Assembly: GCF_026343115.1 (NCBI RefSeq) | Contig: NZ_JAPEMC010000001.1 | Coordinates: forward strand, 6,117,001-6,181,000 | DNA: 64,000 bases | Source of the DNA: Streptomyces sp. NBC_00102 | GTDB taxonomy: Bacteria > Actinomycetota > Actinomycetes > Streptomycetales > Streptomycetaceae | Direction: 5' to 3' | In this document: piece after piece, positions 36,919-45,191 of the stretch | How positions within the stretch are numbered: position 1 is the stretch's first letter | How the letters are laid out: each line of letters opens with the position of its first letter | Made by a program: the position numbers and the translations under genes | The notes under the pieces: model-generated | Seen by the model: only the letters and a program-made list of their open reading frames with translations | Told to the model about the DNA's origin: nothing | Databases searched by the model: none

Positions 36919-38262
36919 TCAGAAGTCCCATTCGGCGTCGTCTTCGGCCGCTTCGGGCGTGGACCCGCCCCGGACGGCTTCGGCGAACGAGGCGCCCGCC
37001 ATTCCGGCCGAGAGGGTCGTACCGTCCGCGGGGTCGATCAACAGGAATGATCCGGTGCGCCGGGAGTCGGCGTACGCGTCGAGCGCGAGCGGTTCGGCGG
37101 TACGGACCACCACCCGCCCGATGTCGTTGGCTACCAGCTGCCCCGGGGCGGGGTGCTGGGAGAGGTCGTCGAGGGTGAGCCGCGAGGGGATGTCCTTCAC
37201 GATCGCCTTGACCGTGCGGGTGGTGTGCTTGAGCAGCACCCGCTGCCCGACCGAGAGCGGCTGGTCGGCGACGTGGCAGACGGTCGCCTCGACGTCCTGG
37301 GTCGAGGCCGGGAGGTCGCCGCTCGGGGCGATCAGGTCGCCGCGCGAGACGTCCACGTCGTCCGAGAGCCGCACGGTCACCGACTGCGGGGCCCACGCGG
37401 TGTCCACGCTCACGCCCAGCGCGTCGATGCCCGCGATGGTCGACACACGACCCGAGGGCAGTACGGTGACGGGCTCGCCGACCCGCAGCACGCCGGAGGC
37501 GATCTGGCCCGCGTAGCCGCGGTAGTCCGGGTGCTCGGCGGTCTGCGGCCGGATGACGTACTGCACCGGGAAGCGTGCCGGGCACGCCGTGAGGTCGTGG
37601 CTGACCGGGACGGTCTCCAGGTGCTCCAGGACCGTCGGGCCGCCGTACCAGTCCATGTGCGCGGACGGGTCCACCACGTTGTCCCCGGCCAGCGCGGAGA
37701 TGGGGATCGCGGTGATCTCCGGGACGCCGAGGGAGGCCGCGTACGCGGTGAACTCCTTCGCTATCGCTGCGAACACCGGTTCCTGGTAGTCCACGAGGTC
37801 CATCTTGTTGACGGCGAGGACGACGTGGGGGACGCGCAGGAGGGCGGCGACGGCGGCGTGGCGGCGGGTCTGTTCGACAACGCCGTTGCGGGCGTCGACG
37901 AGGACGACGGCGAGTTCGGCGGTGGAGGCGCCGGTGACCATGTTGCGGGTGTACTGCACGTGGCCGGGGGTGTCGGCGAGGATGAACCGGCGCCGGGCGG
38001 TGGCGAAGTAGCGGTAGGCGACGTCGATGGTGATGCCCTGCTCGCGTTCGGCGCGCAGGCCGTCGGTGAGGAGGGCGAGGTCGGGGGTGTCCTGGCCGCG
38101 GTTGCGGGAGGCGTGCTCGACGGCCTCCAGCTGGTCGGTGAGGACGGACTTGGAGTCGTGGAGGAGCCTGCCGACGAGGGTGGACTTGCCGTCGTCGACG
38201 GAGCCGGCGGTGGCGAAGCGCAGCAGGGTGGTTTCGGCCAACGGCGTTGTGGTGGTGGTCAT
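36919..38262 (-). CDS. cysN: sulfate adenylyltransferase GTPase subunit CysN
   Basis: This 447-aa GTPase drives ATP sulfurylase CysD. It has the P-loop GSVDDGKST, the switch ILADTPGHVQYTRNM and the NKMD base motif, followed by the EF-Tu-like beta-barrel domains (ISALAGDNVVD, GRVSTIAGIDALGVSV). The C-terminal APS-kinase domain of CysNC fusions is absent; the kinase is separate here as cysC. The first 150 or so codons use C-ending codons almost exclusively, whereas the rest has many G-ending ones, an abrupt change near 37800. The gene starts immediately after the cysD stop (38263 abuts 38262). Confidence 0.96.
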   Translation of the reverse strand: MTTTTTPLAETTLLRFATAGSVDDGKSTLVGRLLHDSKSVLTDQLEAVEHASRNRGQDTPDLALLTDGLRAEREQGITIDVAYRYFATARRRFILADTPGHVQYTRNMVTGASTAELAVVLVDARNGVVEQTRRHAAVAALLRVPHVVLAVNKMDLVDYQEPVFAAIAKEFTAYAASLGVPEITAIPISALAGDNVVDPSAHMDWYGGPTVLEHLETVPVSHDLTACPARFPVQYVIRPQTAEHPDYRGYAGQIASGVLRVGEPVTVLPSGRVSTIAGIDALGVSVDTAWAPQSVTVRLSDDVDVSRGDLIAPSGDLPASTQDVEATVCHVADQPLSVGQRVLLKHTTRTVKAIVKDIPSRLTLDDLSQHPAPGQLVANDIGRVVVRTAEPLALDAYADSRRTGSFLLIDPADGTTLSAGMAGASFAEAVRGGSTPEAAEDDAEWDF

Positions 38263-39198
38263 TTAGAAGTACCCCTCGCGCTTGCGGTCTTCCATCGCGG
38301 CTTCGCTCATCTTGTCGTCGGCGCGGGTGGCGCCGCGTTCGGTGAGGCGGGAGGCGGCGATTTCGGCGATGACGGCGTCGAGGGTGGTGGCGTCGGAGTC
38401 GACGGCTCCGGTGCAGGACATGTCGCCGACGGTGCGGTAGCGCACGAGGCGGGTTTCGGTGGGTTCGGTGTCCTTGGGGCCGCCCCAGTCGCCTGCGGTG
38501 AGCCACATGCCGCCCCGGTCGAAGACCTCGCGGTGGTGGGCGAAGTAGATCTCGGGGAGCTCGATGCGCTCGCGCTGGATGTACTGCCAGACGTCGAGTT
38601 CGGTCCAGTTGGAGATCGGGAAGACGCGGACGTGTTCGCCGGGGGCGTGGCGGCCGTTGTAGAGCTGCCAGAGTTCGGGGCGCTGGCGGCGGGGGTCCCA
38701 CTGGGAGAACTCGTCGCGGAGGGAGAAGACGCGTTCCTTGGCGCGGGCCTTCTCCTCGTCGCGGCGTCCGCCGCCGAAGACGGCGTCGAAGCGGTGCTGC
38801 TGGATCGCTTCGGTGAGGGGGACGGTCTGGAGCGGGTTGCGGGTGCCGTCGGGGCGTTCGCGCAGGGTTCCGGCGTCGATGTAGTCCTGGACGGAGGCGA
38901 TGTGCAGGCGCAGCCCGTGGGCGGCGACGGCGCGGTCGCGGTAGTCGAGGACCTCGGGGAAGTTGTGCCCGGTGTCGACATGCAGGAGCGTGAAGGGGAT
39001 GGGGGCGGGGGCGAAGGCCTTCAGCGCGAGGTGGAGCATCACGATGGAGTCCTTGCCGCCGGAGAAGAGGATCACCGGCCGCTCGAACTCCCCCGCCACC
39101 TCACGGAAGATGTGCACCGCCTCCGACTCCAGGGAGTCCAGGTGGCTGAGCGCGTACGGGTTGACGGTGCCTTCCGGCACGGTGGCGACGGACGTCAC
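38263..39198 (-). CDS. cysD: sulfate adenylyltransferase small subunit CysD
   Basis: The 311-aa subunit catalyses APS formation from ATP and sulfate. The PP-loop SGGKDSIVMLHLALKAF, VFGGGRRDEEKARAKERVFSLRDEF and WTELDVWQYIQRERIELPEIYFAHHRE identify the family. The protein ends KREGYF, as in other CysD. The GTG start at 39198 overlaps the cysC stop by four bases. Codons are strongly C-ending across the gene, unlike cysC and cysH. It acts as a complex with CysN. Confidence 0.96.
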   Translation of the reverse strand: MTSVATVPEGTVNPYALSHLDSLESEAVHIFREVAGEFERPVILFSGGKDSIVMLHLALKAFAPAPIPFTLLHVDTGHNFPEVLDYRDRAVAAHGLRLHIASVQDYIDAGTLRERPDGTRNPLQTVPLTEAIQQHRFDAVFGGGRRDEEKARAKERVFSLRDEFSQWDPRRQRPELWQLYNGRHAPGEHVRVFPISNWTELDVWQYIQRERIELPEIYFAHHREVFDRGGMWLTAGDWGGPKDTEPTETRLVRYRTVGDMSCTGAVDSDATTLDAVIAEIAASRLTERGATRADDKMSEAAMEDRKREGYF

Positions 39199-39740
39199 GC
39201 CAGGCCCCTCTCGGTGAGCAGCGCGTGGAGCGCGCTTGCGGACTCCTGCACGGTCTGCTGGTGCGACTCGATGCGCAGGTCGGGTGATTCGGGCGCCTCG
39301 TAGGGGTCGTCGACCCCGGTGAGGCCGCTGATCTCGCCCGCGGCCTGCTTGGCGTACAGCCCCTTCACGTCGCGCACGGAGCACACGTCGACCGGCGTGG
39401 CCACGTGCACCTCCAGGTAGGGGGTGCCCTCGGAGTGGTGCCGCTTGCGGACCGCGTCACGGCTGTCCGCGTACGGAGCGATCACCGGAACCAGCACCTT
39501 CACGCCGTTCGCCGCGAGCAGTTCGGCGACGAAGCCGATCCGCTGCACGTTCGTGTGGCGGTCCTCGCGGGAGAAGCCGAGGCCCGCGGAGAGGAACTCC
39601 CGGATCTCGTCGCCGTCGAGGACCTCCACCCGGTGGCCGTCGCTCTTCAGGCGGCCCGCGAGTTCGTACGCGATGGTGGTCTTGCCCGCGCTCGGCAGAC
39701 CGGTCAGCCAGACGGTGGCTCCCGTCCCCGTCACGCTCAT
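39195..39740 (-). CDS. cysC: adenylylsulfate kinase CysC
   Basis: The 181-aa kinase has Walker A GLPSAGKTT and the APS-kinase blocks VEVLDGDEIREFLSAGLGFSREDRHTNVQRI and VIAPYADSRDAVRKRH. It converts APS to PAPS. The ATG at 39740 has AGGAG seven bases upstream; an upstream in-frame ATG at 39764 would overlap the cysH stop. The presence of both APS kinase and an APS-reductase-type CysH suggests that PAPS is made for sulfation as well as, or rather than, for reduction. Confidence 0.94.
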   Translation of the reverse strand: MSVTGTGATVWLTGLPSAGKTTIAYELAGRLKSDGHRVEVLDGDEIREFLSAGLGFSREDRHTNVQRIGFVAELLAANGVKVLVPVIAPYADSRDAVRKRHHSEGTPYLEVHVATPVDVCSVRDVKGLYAKQAAGEISGLTGVDDPYEAPESPDLRIESHQQTVQESASALHALLTERGLA

Positions 39741-39763
39741 CGATATCTCCTGATCAGTCGTCA

Positions 39764-40480
39764 TCAGCCGTGCAGCCCGCACTCGGTCTTGCCCCGCCCC
39801 GCCCAGCGGCCGGCGCGCGCGTCCTCGCCCTCCAGCACCCGGCGGGTGCAGGGAGCGCAGCCGACGGAGGCGTAACCGTCCATCAGCAGCGGGTTGGTGA
39901 GCACCCCGTGCTCCAGCACGTAGGCGTCCACGTCGTCCTGCGTCCAGCGGGCGATCGGCGAGACCTTCACCTTGCGGCGCTTCGCGTCCCAGCCGACCAC
40001 CGGGGTGCCCGCCCGGGTCGGTGACTCGTCGCGGCGCAGCCCGGTCGCCCAGGCGGTGTATCCGGTCAGTCCCTCTTCGAGCGGCTTCACCTTGCGCAGC
40101 GCGCAGCACAGGTCGGGGTCCCGGTCGTGCAGCGCCGGTCCGTACTCCGCGTCCTGCTCGGCCACCGTCTGGCGAGGCGTCAGCGTGATGACCTTGACGT
40201 CCATCACCGCCTCCACCGCGTCCCGCGTCCCGATGGTCTCGGGGAAGTGGTAGCCGGTGTCGAGGAAGACCACGTCCACGCCGGGCCGGGCCCGGGAAGC
40301 GAGGTGGGCGACCACCGCGTCCTCCATGGAGGAGGTGACACAGAACCGCTCGCCGAAGGTGTCCGCCGCCCAGGTGAGGATGTCCAGCGCCGAGGCGTCC
40401 TCCAGCTCCCGTCCCGCCCGCCCGGCGAGCTCTTCCAGCTCCGCTTCGGTGAGTCCGTCGGCCCGCAGGGTGTTCGTCAT
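39764..40480 (-). CDS. cysH: Fe-S adenylylsulfate reductase CysH
   Basis: This 238-aa reductase carries CysCys (125-126, DLCCALRK) and Cys-x2-Cys (208 and 211, GCAPC), the four ligands of the [4Fe-4S] cluster that mark the APS-specific type, plus the catalytic Cys234 in ECGLHG. TSSMEDAVVAHLASR and LDTGYHFPETI are PAPS/APS reductase signatures. It makes sulfite from APS using thioredoxin. Its ATG overlaps the stop of the upstream 59-aa gene by four bases. Confidence 0.94.
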   Translation of the reverse strand: MTNTLRADGLTEAELEELAGRAGRELEDASALDILTWAADTFGERFCVTSSMEDAVVAHLASRARPGVDVVFLDTGYHFPETIGTRDAVEAVMDVKVITLTPRQTVAEQDAEYGPALHDRDPDLCCALRKVKPLEEGLTGYTAWATGLRRDESPTRAGTPVVGWDAKRRKVKVSPIARWTQDDVDAYVLEHGVLTNPLLMDGYASVGCAPCTRRVLEGEDARAGRWAGRGKTECGLHG

Positions 40481-40656
40481 GTCCGTTTCCCTTCACCGTC
40501 GTTGCGCAGCAGTCCCTGGGTCAGCAGGCCCAGGAACTTCAGCTGGAACGCGCGGTTGCAGGACGCACATTCCCAGGCGCCGTGCCCGGTCTCGTGCGGG
40601 CGCAGGTCCTCGTCGCCGCAGTACGGGCAGTAGAACGGCGCGGCTCGCTCGCTCAT
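40477..40656 (-). CDS. 59-aa double-CxxC protein of the sulfur operon
   Basis: This small protein contains CPYC near residue 10 and CASC near residue 31, separated by about 18 residues, followed by FQLKFLGLLTQGLL. The four cysteines would form a zinc ribbon or rubredoxin-like site. Its start shares four bases with the end of sir and its stop shares four with the start of cysH, so it is co-translated with both. Homologues occupy the same place in Streptomyces sulfur clusters. A role as electron carrier or assembly factor for CysH or Sir is an inference. Confidence 0.85.
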   Translation of the reverse strand: MSERAAPFYCPYCGDEDLRPHETGHGAWECASCNRAFQLKFLGLLTQGLLRNDGEGKRT

Positions 40657-42350
40657 GACAGCGACTCCGCCGTGGCCCGCGCCGCCCAGGTGGCGAAGCG
40701 CTCGCCCTCTTCGCGCTCCTCCTGGTAACGGCCCAGAACCCGCTCGACGTAGTCCGGCAGCTCGGCCGAAGTGACCTTCAGGCCACGGACCTTGCGACCG
40801 AACCCGGCCTCCAGGCCGAGCGCGCCGCCCAGGTGCACCTGGTAGCCCTCGACCTGGTTGCCCTCGCCGTCCAGCATCAACTGACCCTTGAGACCGATGT
40901 CCGCGGTCTGGATGCGGGCACAGGCGTTGGGGCACCCGTTGATGTTGATGGTGAGCGGCTCGTCGAACTCCGGGAGACGGCGCTCCAGTTCGTCGATGAG
41001 CGAGGCACCGCGCGCCTTCGTCTCGACGATCGCCAGCTTGCAGAACTCGATGCCCGTGCAGGCCATCGTGCCGCGCCGGAAGGACGAGGGACGGACCTGG
41101 AAGTCCAGCGCCTCCAGCCCCTCGACCAGCGACTCGACCTGGTCCGGCGCCACGTCGAGGACGATCATCTTCTGCTCGACGGTGGTGCGCAGCCGGTCCG
41201 AACCGTGCGCGGCCGCGAGGTCCGCGATCTTGGTGAGCGTGGCACCGTCCACCCGGCCGACGCGCGGGGCGAAGCCGACGTAGAAGTTCCCGTCGTTCTG
41301 CTCGTGCACGCCGATGTGGTCGCGCCACCGGGAGGTGGGCTGCGCCGGGGCGGGACCGTCGAGCAGTGGACGCTTGAGGTACTCGTCCTCCAGCACCTGA
41401 CGGAACTTGGCGGGGCCCCAGTCGGCCATCAGGAACTTCAGCCGGGCGCGGGTGCGCAGTCGGCGGTAGCCGTAGTCGCGGAAGATACCGACGACCCCGG
41501 CCCACACGTCCGGCACCTCGTCCAGCGGCACCCAGGCGCCCAGGCGTTCGGCGAACCGCGGGTTGGTGGAGAGCCCGCCGCCGACCCAGACGTCGAACCC
41601 GGCCCCGTGCTCGGGGTGTTCGACACCGACGAAAGCGATGTCGTTGATCTCGTGGACCACGTCCTGCACCGGCGAACCGGAGATCGCGGTCTTGAACTTA
41701 CGCGGCAGGTTGGAGAATTCCTTGCTGCCGATGTACCGCTCGTGGATCTCGTCCACCGCCGGCGTGCCGTCGATGATCTCGTCGGCCGCGATGCCCGCCA
41801 CCGGAGAACCGATGATCACGCGGGGGCAGTCGCCGCAGGCCTCGGTGGTGGAGAGCCCGACGGCCTCCAGCTTCTCCCAGATCGCCGGGACGTCCTCGAT
41901 GGCGATCCAGTGCAGCTGAATGTTCTGACGGTCCGTGATGTCCGCGGTGCCGCGGGCGTACTGCTGGGAGATCTCACCGATCGCCCGCAGCTGGGCGGAG
42001 GTCAGCCGGCCGCCGTCGATGCGTACGCGGAGCATGAAGAAGCGGTCGTCCAGCTCCTCCGGCTCCAGCACCGCGGTCTTGCCGCCGTCGATACCGGGCT
42101 TGCGCTGGGTGTACAGACCCCACCAACGCATGCGTCCACGAAGGTCGTTCGGGTCGATCGAGTCGAAACCGCGCTTGGAGTAGATGTTCTCGATGCGTGC
42201 CCGCACATTGAGAGCGTCGTCGTCCTTCTTGAACTGCTCGTTCCCGTTGAGAGGGGTGTAATGCCCCATCGCCCACTGGCCCTCGCCGCGGTGGCGTCCG
42301 GCTTTGCGGCGAGGCGTGGTGGTCGCAGGCTGTTCAGGGGTAGCGGCCAT
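40653..42350 (-). CDS. sir: ferredoxin-type sulfite reductase (nitrite/sulfite reductase)
   Basis: The 565-aa enzyme reduces sulfite to sulfide with six electrons. It has the duplicated ferredoxin-like/haemoprotein layout, the substrate-side region QNIQLHWIAIEDVP, and the siroheme-[4Fe-4S] cysteine motifs CTGIEFC (near residue 440) and NGCPNAC (near residue 480). The start ATG at 42350 follows GAAGGA nine bases upstream, and an upstream ATG at 42398 would add unlikely residues. It is the first large gene of the cluster, 112 bp after a short leader ORF. Confidence 0.95.
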   Translation of the reverse strand: MAATPEQPATTTPRRKAGRHRGEGQWAMGHYTPLNGNEQFKKDDDALNVRARIENIYSKRGFDSIDPNDLRGRMRWWGLYTQRKPGIDGGKTAVLEPEELDDRFFMLRVRIDGGRLTSAQLRAIGEISQQYARGTADITDRQNIQLHWIAIEDVPAIWEKLEAVGLSTTEACGDCPRVIIGSPVAGIAADEIIDGTPAVDEIHERYIGSKEFSNLPRKFKTAISGSPVQDVVHEINDIAFVGVEHPEHGAGFDVWVGGGLSTNPRFAERLGAWVPLDEVPDVWAGVVGIFRDYGYRRLRTRARLKFLMADWGPAKFRQVLEDEYLKRPLLDGPAPAQPTSRWRDHIGVHEQNDGNFYVGFAPRVGRVDGATLTKIADLAAAHGSDRLRTTVEQKMIVLDVAPDQVESLVEGLEALDFQVRPSSFRRGTMACTGIEFCKLAIVETKARGASLIDELERRLPEFDEPLTININGCPNACARIQTADIGLKGQLMLDGEGNQVEGYQVHLGGALGLEAGFGRKVRGLKVTSAELPDYVERVLGRYQEEREEGERFATWAARATAESLS

Positions 42351-42462
42351 GACAATACGTCCTTCGGGACTGCGGGAGGGCGGCTCTGAGCTGCGCACTC
42401 GCGTGGACGCGGTGGTGCGGCGGGGCTTGCAGAGGAGGGGGAGCGCGGCGGTGCTGGGACTC

Positions 42463-42546
42463 TCAGCCCGCCGGACAGATGGCGCTGGACATGCGGCAGA
42501 GGTCGACGTGGCGTCGACTCACCAAAGCAATTCCAGTTCCAGACAT
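42463..42546 (-). CDS. 27-aa leader peptide of the sulfur-assimilation operon
   Basis: The frame starts MSGTGIALVSRRHVDLC and ends RMSSAICPAG, with two cysteines near its C-terminal half. Short leaders of this type precede sulfite reductase genes across Streptomyces and are annotated as putative leader peptides. Cys codons in the leader could let cysteine supply control transcription or translation of the operon by ribosome stalling; this mechanism is inferred. The stop lies 112 bp before the sir start, enough room for alternative RNA structures. It is too short for ordinary gene finding. Confidence 0.8.
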   Translation of the reverse strand: MSGTGIALVSRRHVDLCRMSSAICPAG

Positions 42547-43038
42547 GACGGAAGCGTGTCACGCGCATCTCCGGCCAGTCCACACCTGTCCATAGTTCGG
42601 ACGAGATCGTCTCGCACGGTGAGACAGTGTGGTGTGCGCCACCCGTGGGAGTGTCCCGGAGGCTCTCGTTCGTCCCCATATCTTCCCAGGACGGGTCTCT
42701 GTCCGGAGTCCGGCTTCGGGAGCCGCGGTACGGCCGCCGCCGCTTCCCGTGATCATGACTGACCGATGGGTCGGCCCGCCGACCGTCGAGTTTCGGTCAG
42801 AGGCTCCGGGCCGGGGTCGGCTCCGCGGCGGGCGCGCTGCGCGCCCCCGCGGGTGCGGGTCCGGCCGCGCGGGCCGTCGGCGCGCTCAGGTCCGATGGAC
42901 AGGCCCTTCGGTGGCCGGATGCCGACCGGGACCGGGCGGAAAACCCGGGCGCGCTGCGAACCCTGTCATGCCATGATCACCTCGGCGCGCCGGGGCTGCC
43001 GACGCGTCGATCGCGGCACCACAGCCTTGGGGGTAGCA
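42547..43038. other. divergent region between the sulfur operon and a secreted-protein gene
   Basis: No gene is seen in 492 bp. Close to the leader ORF are two overlapping inverted repeats, CGAGA-TCG-TCTCG (42602-42614) and GTCTC-N7-GAGAC (42609-42625), possible operators for the sulfur operon. Reading frames here are shadows. Confidence 0.5.
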
Positions 43039-44400
43039 ATGAGACTGTTCTCCGCCGGACGCCGGGTACGTCCCAGAGCCGGAGTCACCGTCGCGGTGGC
43101 GGCCGGCCTGCTGACGGCCGGCCTCGCCGCACCCGCGTTCGCCGACGAAGACCCGCCGCAGACGGACCAGTTGTGGATCAGCGCGCCGTACGAGCAGACG
43201 CTGCCGCTCGGCATCGACGGCGGTCGGCCCCAGTCCCGCGAGCTCGGCATCGGCATCTACCACGACAACGCGAACTTCACGGTGACCGACGGCAGCCTCA
43301 CCGTCGACGTCTCCGGCCTCGCCGGAATCGCCGAGGTGACCTGGCCCGACAACTGCACGCCGAGCGGAGCGATCGCGGTGTGCGACATTCCCGTGGTGCC
43401 GACGACCGGGGAGGACCAGGTGGTCCTGACGGTGCGTGCGGCGGACGGCGCCGCGGGCGGAGCGCGGGGCACGATCACCTACGGGGCGACCGCCACGGGC
43501 GGCCCCGAAGGCACGCTCACGGCGCCCACCGAGAGCTTCGAAACCACCCTCACCGTCGCCACCGGGCCCGACCTCGCGATCGAGCCCATCACGGGCATCG
43601 AGGAGGGCCGCCCCGGCGACGAGCGGACGATCCCGCTGCGGATCACCAACAACGGCACCGAGAGCGCCAACGGGTTCACCCTCGGGTTGACCGCCTCCTA
43701 CGGCCTGACGGATCCGACCCGGTACGACGCCTGCACCTACACCACGACGGATGGCGGGGACTACGCGCCCTTCAACCACGTGGATTGCGCGTTCGACGAC
43801 GTGCTCGCGCCGGGCGACTCCTTCGAGCTGCCCGAGCCGCTGACGGTGCGACTCGCCCCGCAGGCGATGGACGAGCGGCTCGACATCGACGTCGAGCCGG
43901 GCGACGGCGCCCAGGACCTCGACCCCGGGAACGACTACAGGATCGTCCGGATCGCCGCCGAGAACACCGCGGACTTCTCCGTGACCGGTGACGCCGTCTC
44001 CGGCGAGGCCGGCCGGACGGTCACCGCCGAGCTCACGTTCAAGAACGACGGACCCGCCTGGTTCGGCAACCTCGGCTCCGGCGACCCGGTCTCCGAGGTC
44101 CGGCTGATCGTGCCCGAGGGCACCACCGTCACCGGTGTGCCCGAGGCCTGCTCCCCGCACACCCTCACCGGCGGCTACTACCCGAAGCGTACGGGCGCCC
44201 CCCGCTACGACTGCGAACTGCGGTACTGGGTGCTGGAGGACACTCAGCGCACCTTCGCGTTCTCGGTGCGCGTCGACACCGTGGTGCCCGGTGCGACCGG
44301 CGCGGTGAGCCTCCACCCCGTGTACGGCGAGTTCGGCGACGGGCCGTACGACTTCGACCCGGACCTCACGAACAACACGGCTGTCCTCGCCGTCAACTGA
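43039..44400 (+). CDS. secreted protein with CARDB/DUF11-like repeats
   Basis: The 453-aa product has a Sec signal peptide (VTVAVAAGLLTAGLAAPAFA, cleavage about residue 35) and three or so Ig-like beta modules. PDLAIEPITGIEEGRPGDERTIPLRITNNGTES, DFSVTGDAVSGEAGRTVTAELTFKNDGPA and YDFDPDLTNNTAVLAVN match the 'nature of the repeat' seen in cell-surface CARDB or DUF11 proteins (NNG, DNTA). There is no C-terminal LPxTG or membrane helix, so the protein is probably released. The function is unknown; adhesion-like. The start is set by ATG with a G-rich region upstream. Confidence 0.85.
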   Translation: MRLFSAGRRVRPRAGVTVAVAAGLLTAGLAAPAFADEDPPQTDQLWISAPYEQTLPLGIDGGRPQSRELGIGIYHDNANFTVTDGSLTVDVSGLAGIAEVTWPDNCTPSGAIAVCDIPVVPTTGEDQVVLTVRAADGAAGGARGTITYGATATGGPEGTLTAPTESFETTLTVATGPDLAIEPITGIEEGRPGDERTIPLRITNNGTESANGFTLGLTASYGLTDPTRYDACTYTTTDGGDYAPFNHVDCAFDDVLAPGDSFELPEPLTVRLAPQAMDERLDIDVEPGDGAQDLDPGNDYRIVRIAAENTADFSVTGDAVSGEAGRTVTAELTFKNDGPAWFGNLGSGDPVSEVRLIVPEGTTVTGVPEACSPHTLTGGYYPKRTGAPRYDCELRYWVLEDTQRTFAFSVRVDTVVPGATGAVSLHPVYGEFGDGPYDFDPDLTNNTAVLAVN

Positions 44401-44408
44401 CGGCGGGC

Positions 44409-44444
44409 GGTTCGGGGAGGGCGTGCGCGCGGCCTCCCCGAACC
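44409..44444. terminator. bidirectional hairpin terminator
   Basis: A perfect 12-bp stem, GGTTCGGGGAGG (44409-44420) with CCTCCCCGAACC (44433-44444), sits between the convergent ends of the secreted-protein gene and the GNAT gene. Confidence 0.75.
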
Positions 44445-44451
44445 CCGCTCC

Positions 44452-45066
44452 TCACCGGGCGTGCGCCCCCGGCCACGGCCCCGGCGTCGCGCCGACGGGC
44501 TCTTGGGCCACCTTCGTGTCGAAGAGACTGAATCCCCTGCGCTCGTAGTTGGCCAGGGCGTGCGGCCCGTCCAGCGAGCAGGTGTGCACCCACACCCGCC
44601 GGGTCGCCGGCCGTCCGGGCCACCGCTCGGCGAGGTCCCAGGCGCGCGCGGTGCCCTCACTGAGCAGATGGCCGCCGATCCGGCGCCCCCGGAAGGCGGG
44701 CAGGAGCCCGAAGTACATGATCTCCACGACGCCGTCGTCCTGCGGGTCCAGCTCGACGTACCCGGCCGGCGTCCCGTCGACGTACGCCACCCACGTCTCG
44801 GCCCCCGGCCGGTCCACGATCTCCCGCCACTGCGCGTACGTCAGCGCGAGCCGGTCCGTCCACCGGACGTCCCCGCCGACCGCCGTGTAGAGGAAACGGC
44901 TGAACTCCGGCGACGGCACCCCGGCGCGGACGATCCGTACGTCGTCGTCCGGGACCTTCGCCGGCGCGAGATCGGTGGGAGAGGTCTGCTCCAGCGACCA
45001 GGTGGTCACGTCGACGGTGGAAGGCGTGGGAGCGGTGGGAGCCGTGGGGCGATCGGGGTTGTTCAT
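44452..45066 (-). CDS. GNAT family N-acetyltransferase
   Basis: The 204-aa protein contains VEIMYFGLLPAFRGRRIGGHLLSEGT, with the RGRRIGG acetyl-CoA loop, and VWVHTCSLDGPHALANYERRGFSLFDTKV, the final GNAT strand and helix. Upstream residues (MNNPDRPTAPTAPTPSTVDV) are a Pro/Thr-rich leader, then a degenerate N-terminal module. The target is not known. The gene ends a few bases after a bidirectional terminator shared with its convergent neighbour. Confidence 0.88.
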   Translation of the reverse strand: MNNPDRPTAPTAPTPSTVDVTTWSLEQTSPTDLAPAKVPDDDVRIVRAGVPSPEFSRFLYTAVGGDVRWTDRLALTYAQWREIVDRPGAETWVAYVDGTPAGYVELDPQDDGVVEIMYFGLLPAFRGRRIGGHLLSEGTARAWDLAERWPGRPATRRVWVHTCSLDGPHALANYERRGFSLFDTKVAQEPVGATPGPWPGAHAR

Positions 45067-45191
45067 GGGCGTCAGCGAACCACGACGGCCGCCGGACCTG
45101 AGCGGCGGGCCCCCGGACGCACCTGGGCCGGACGCGCCGGAGCCGGAGGCACCCGGGCCGGCGGCCCCGGGACCGCACGGGCGCGTTCCCC

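Noticed and set aside
37153..39303. 716-aa Gly/Val-rich plus-strand frame opposite cysN and cysD
   Set aside because: Caused by C-ending codons on the minus strand leaving no stops; not a gene.
42559..42756. 65-aa minus-strand frame near the sulfur leader
   Set aside because: No family resemblance; the leader peptide at 42463-42546 explains the region better.
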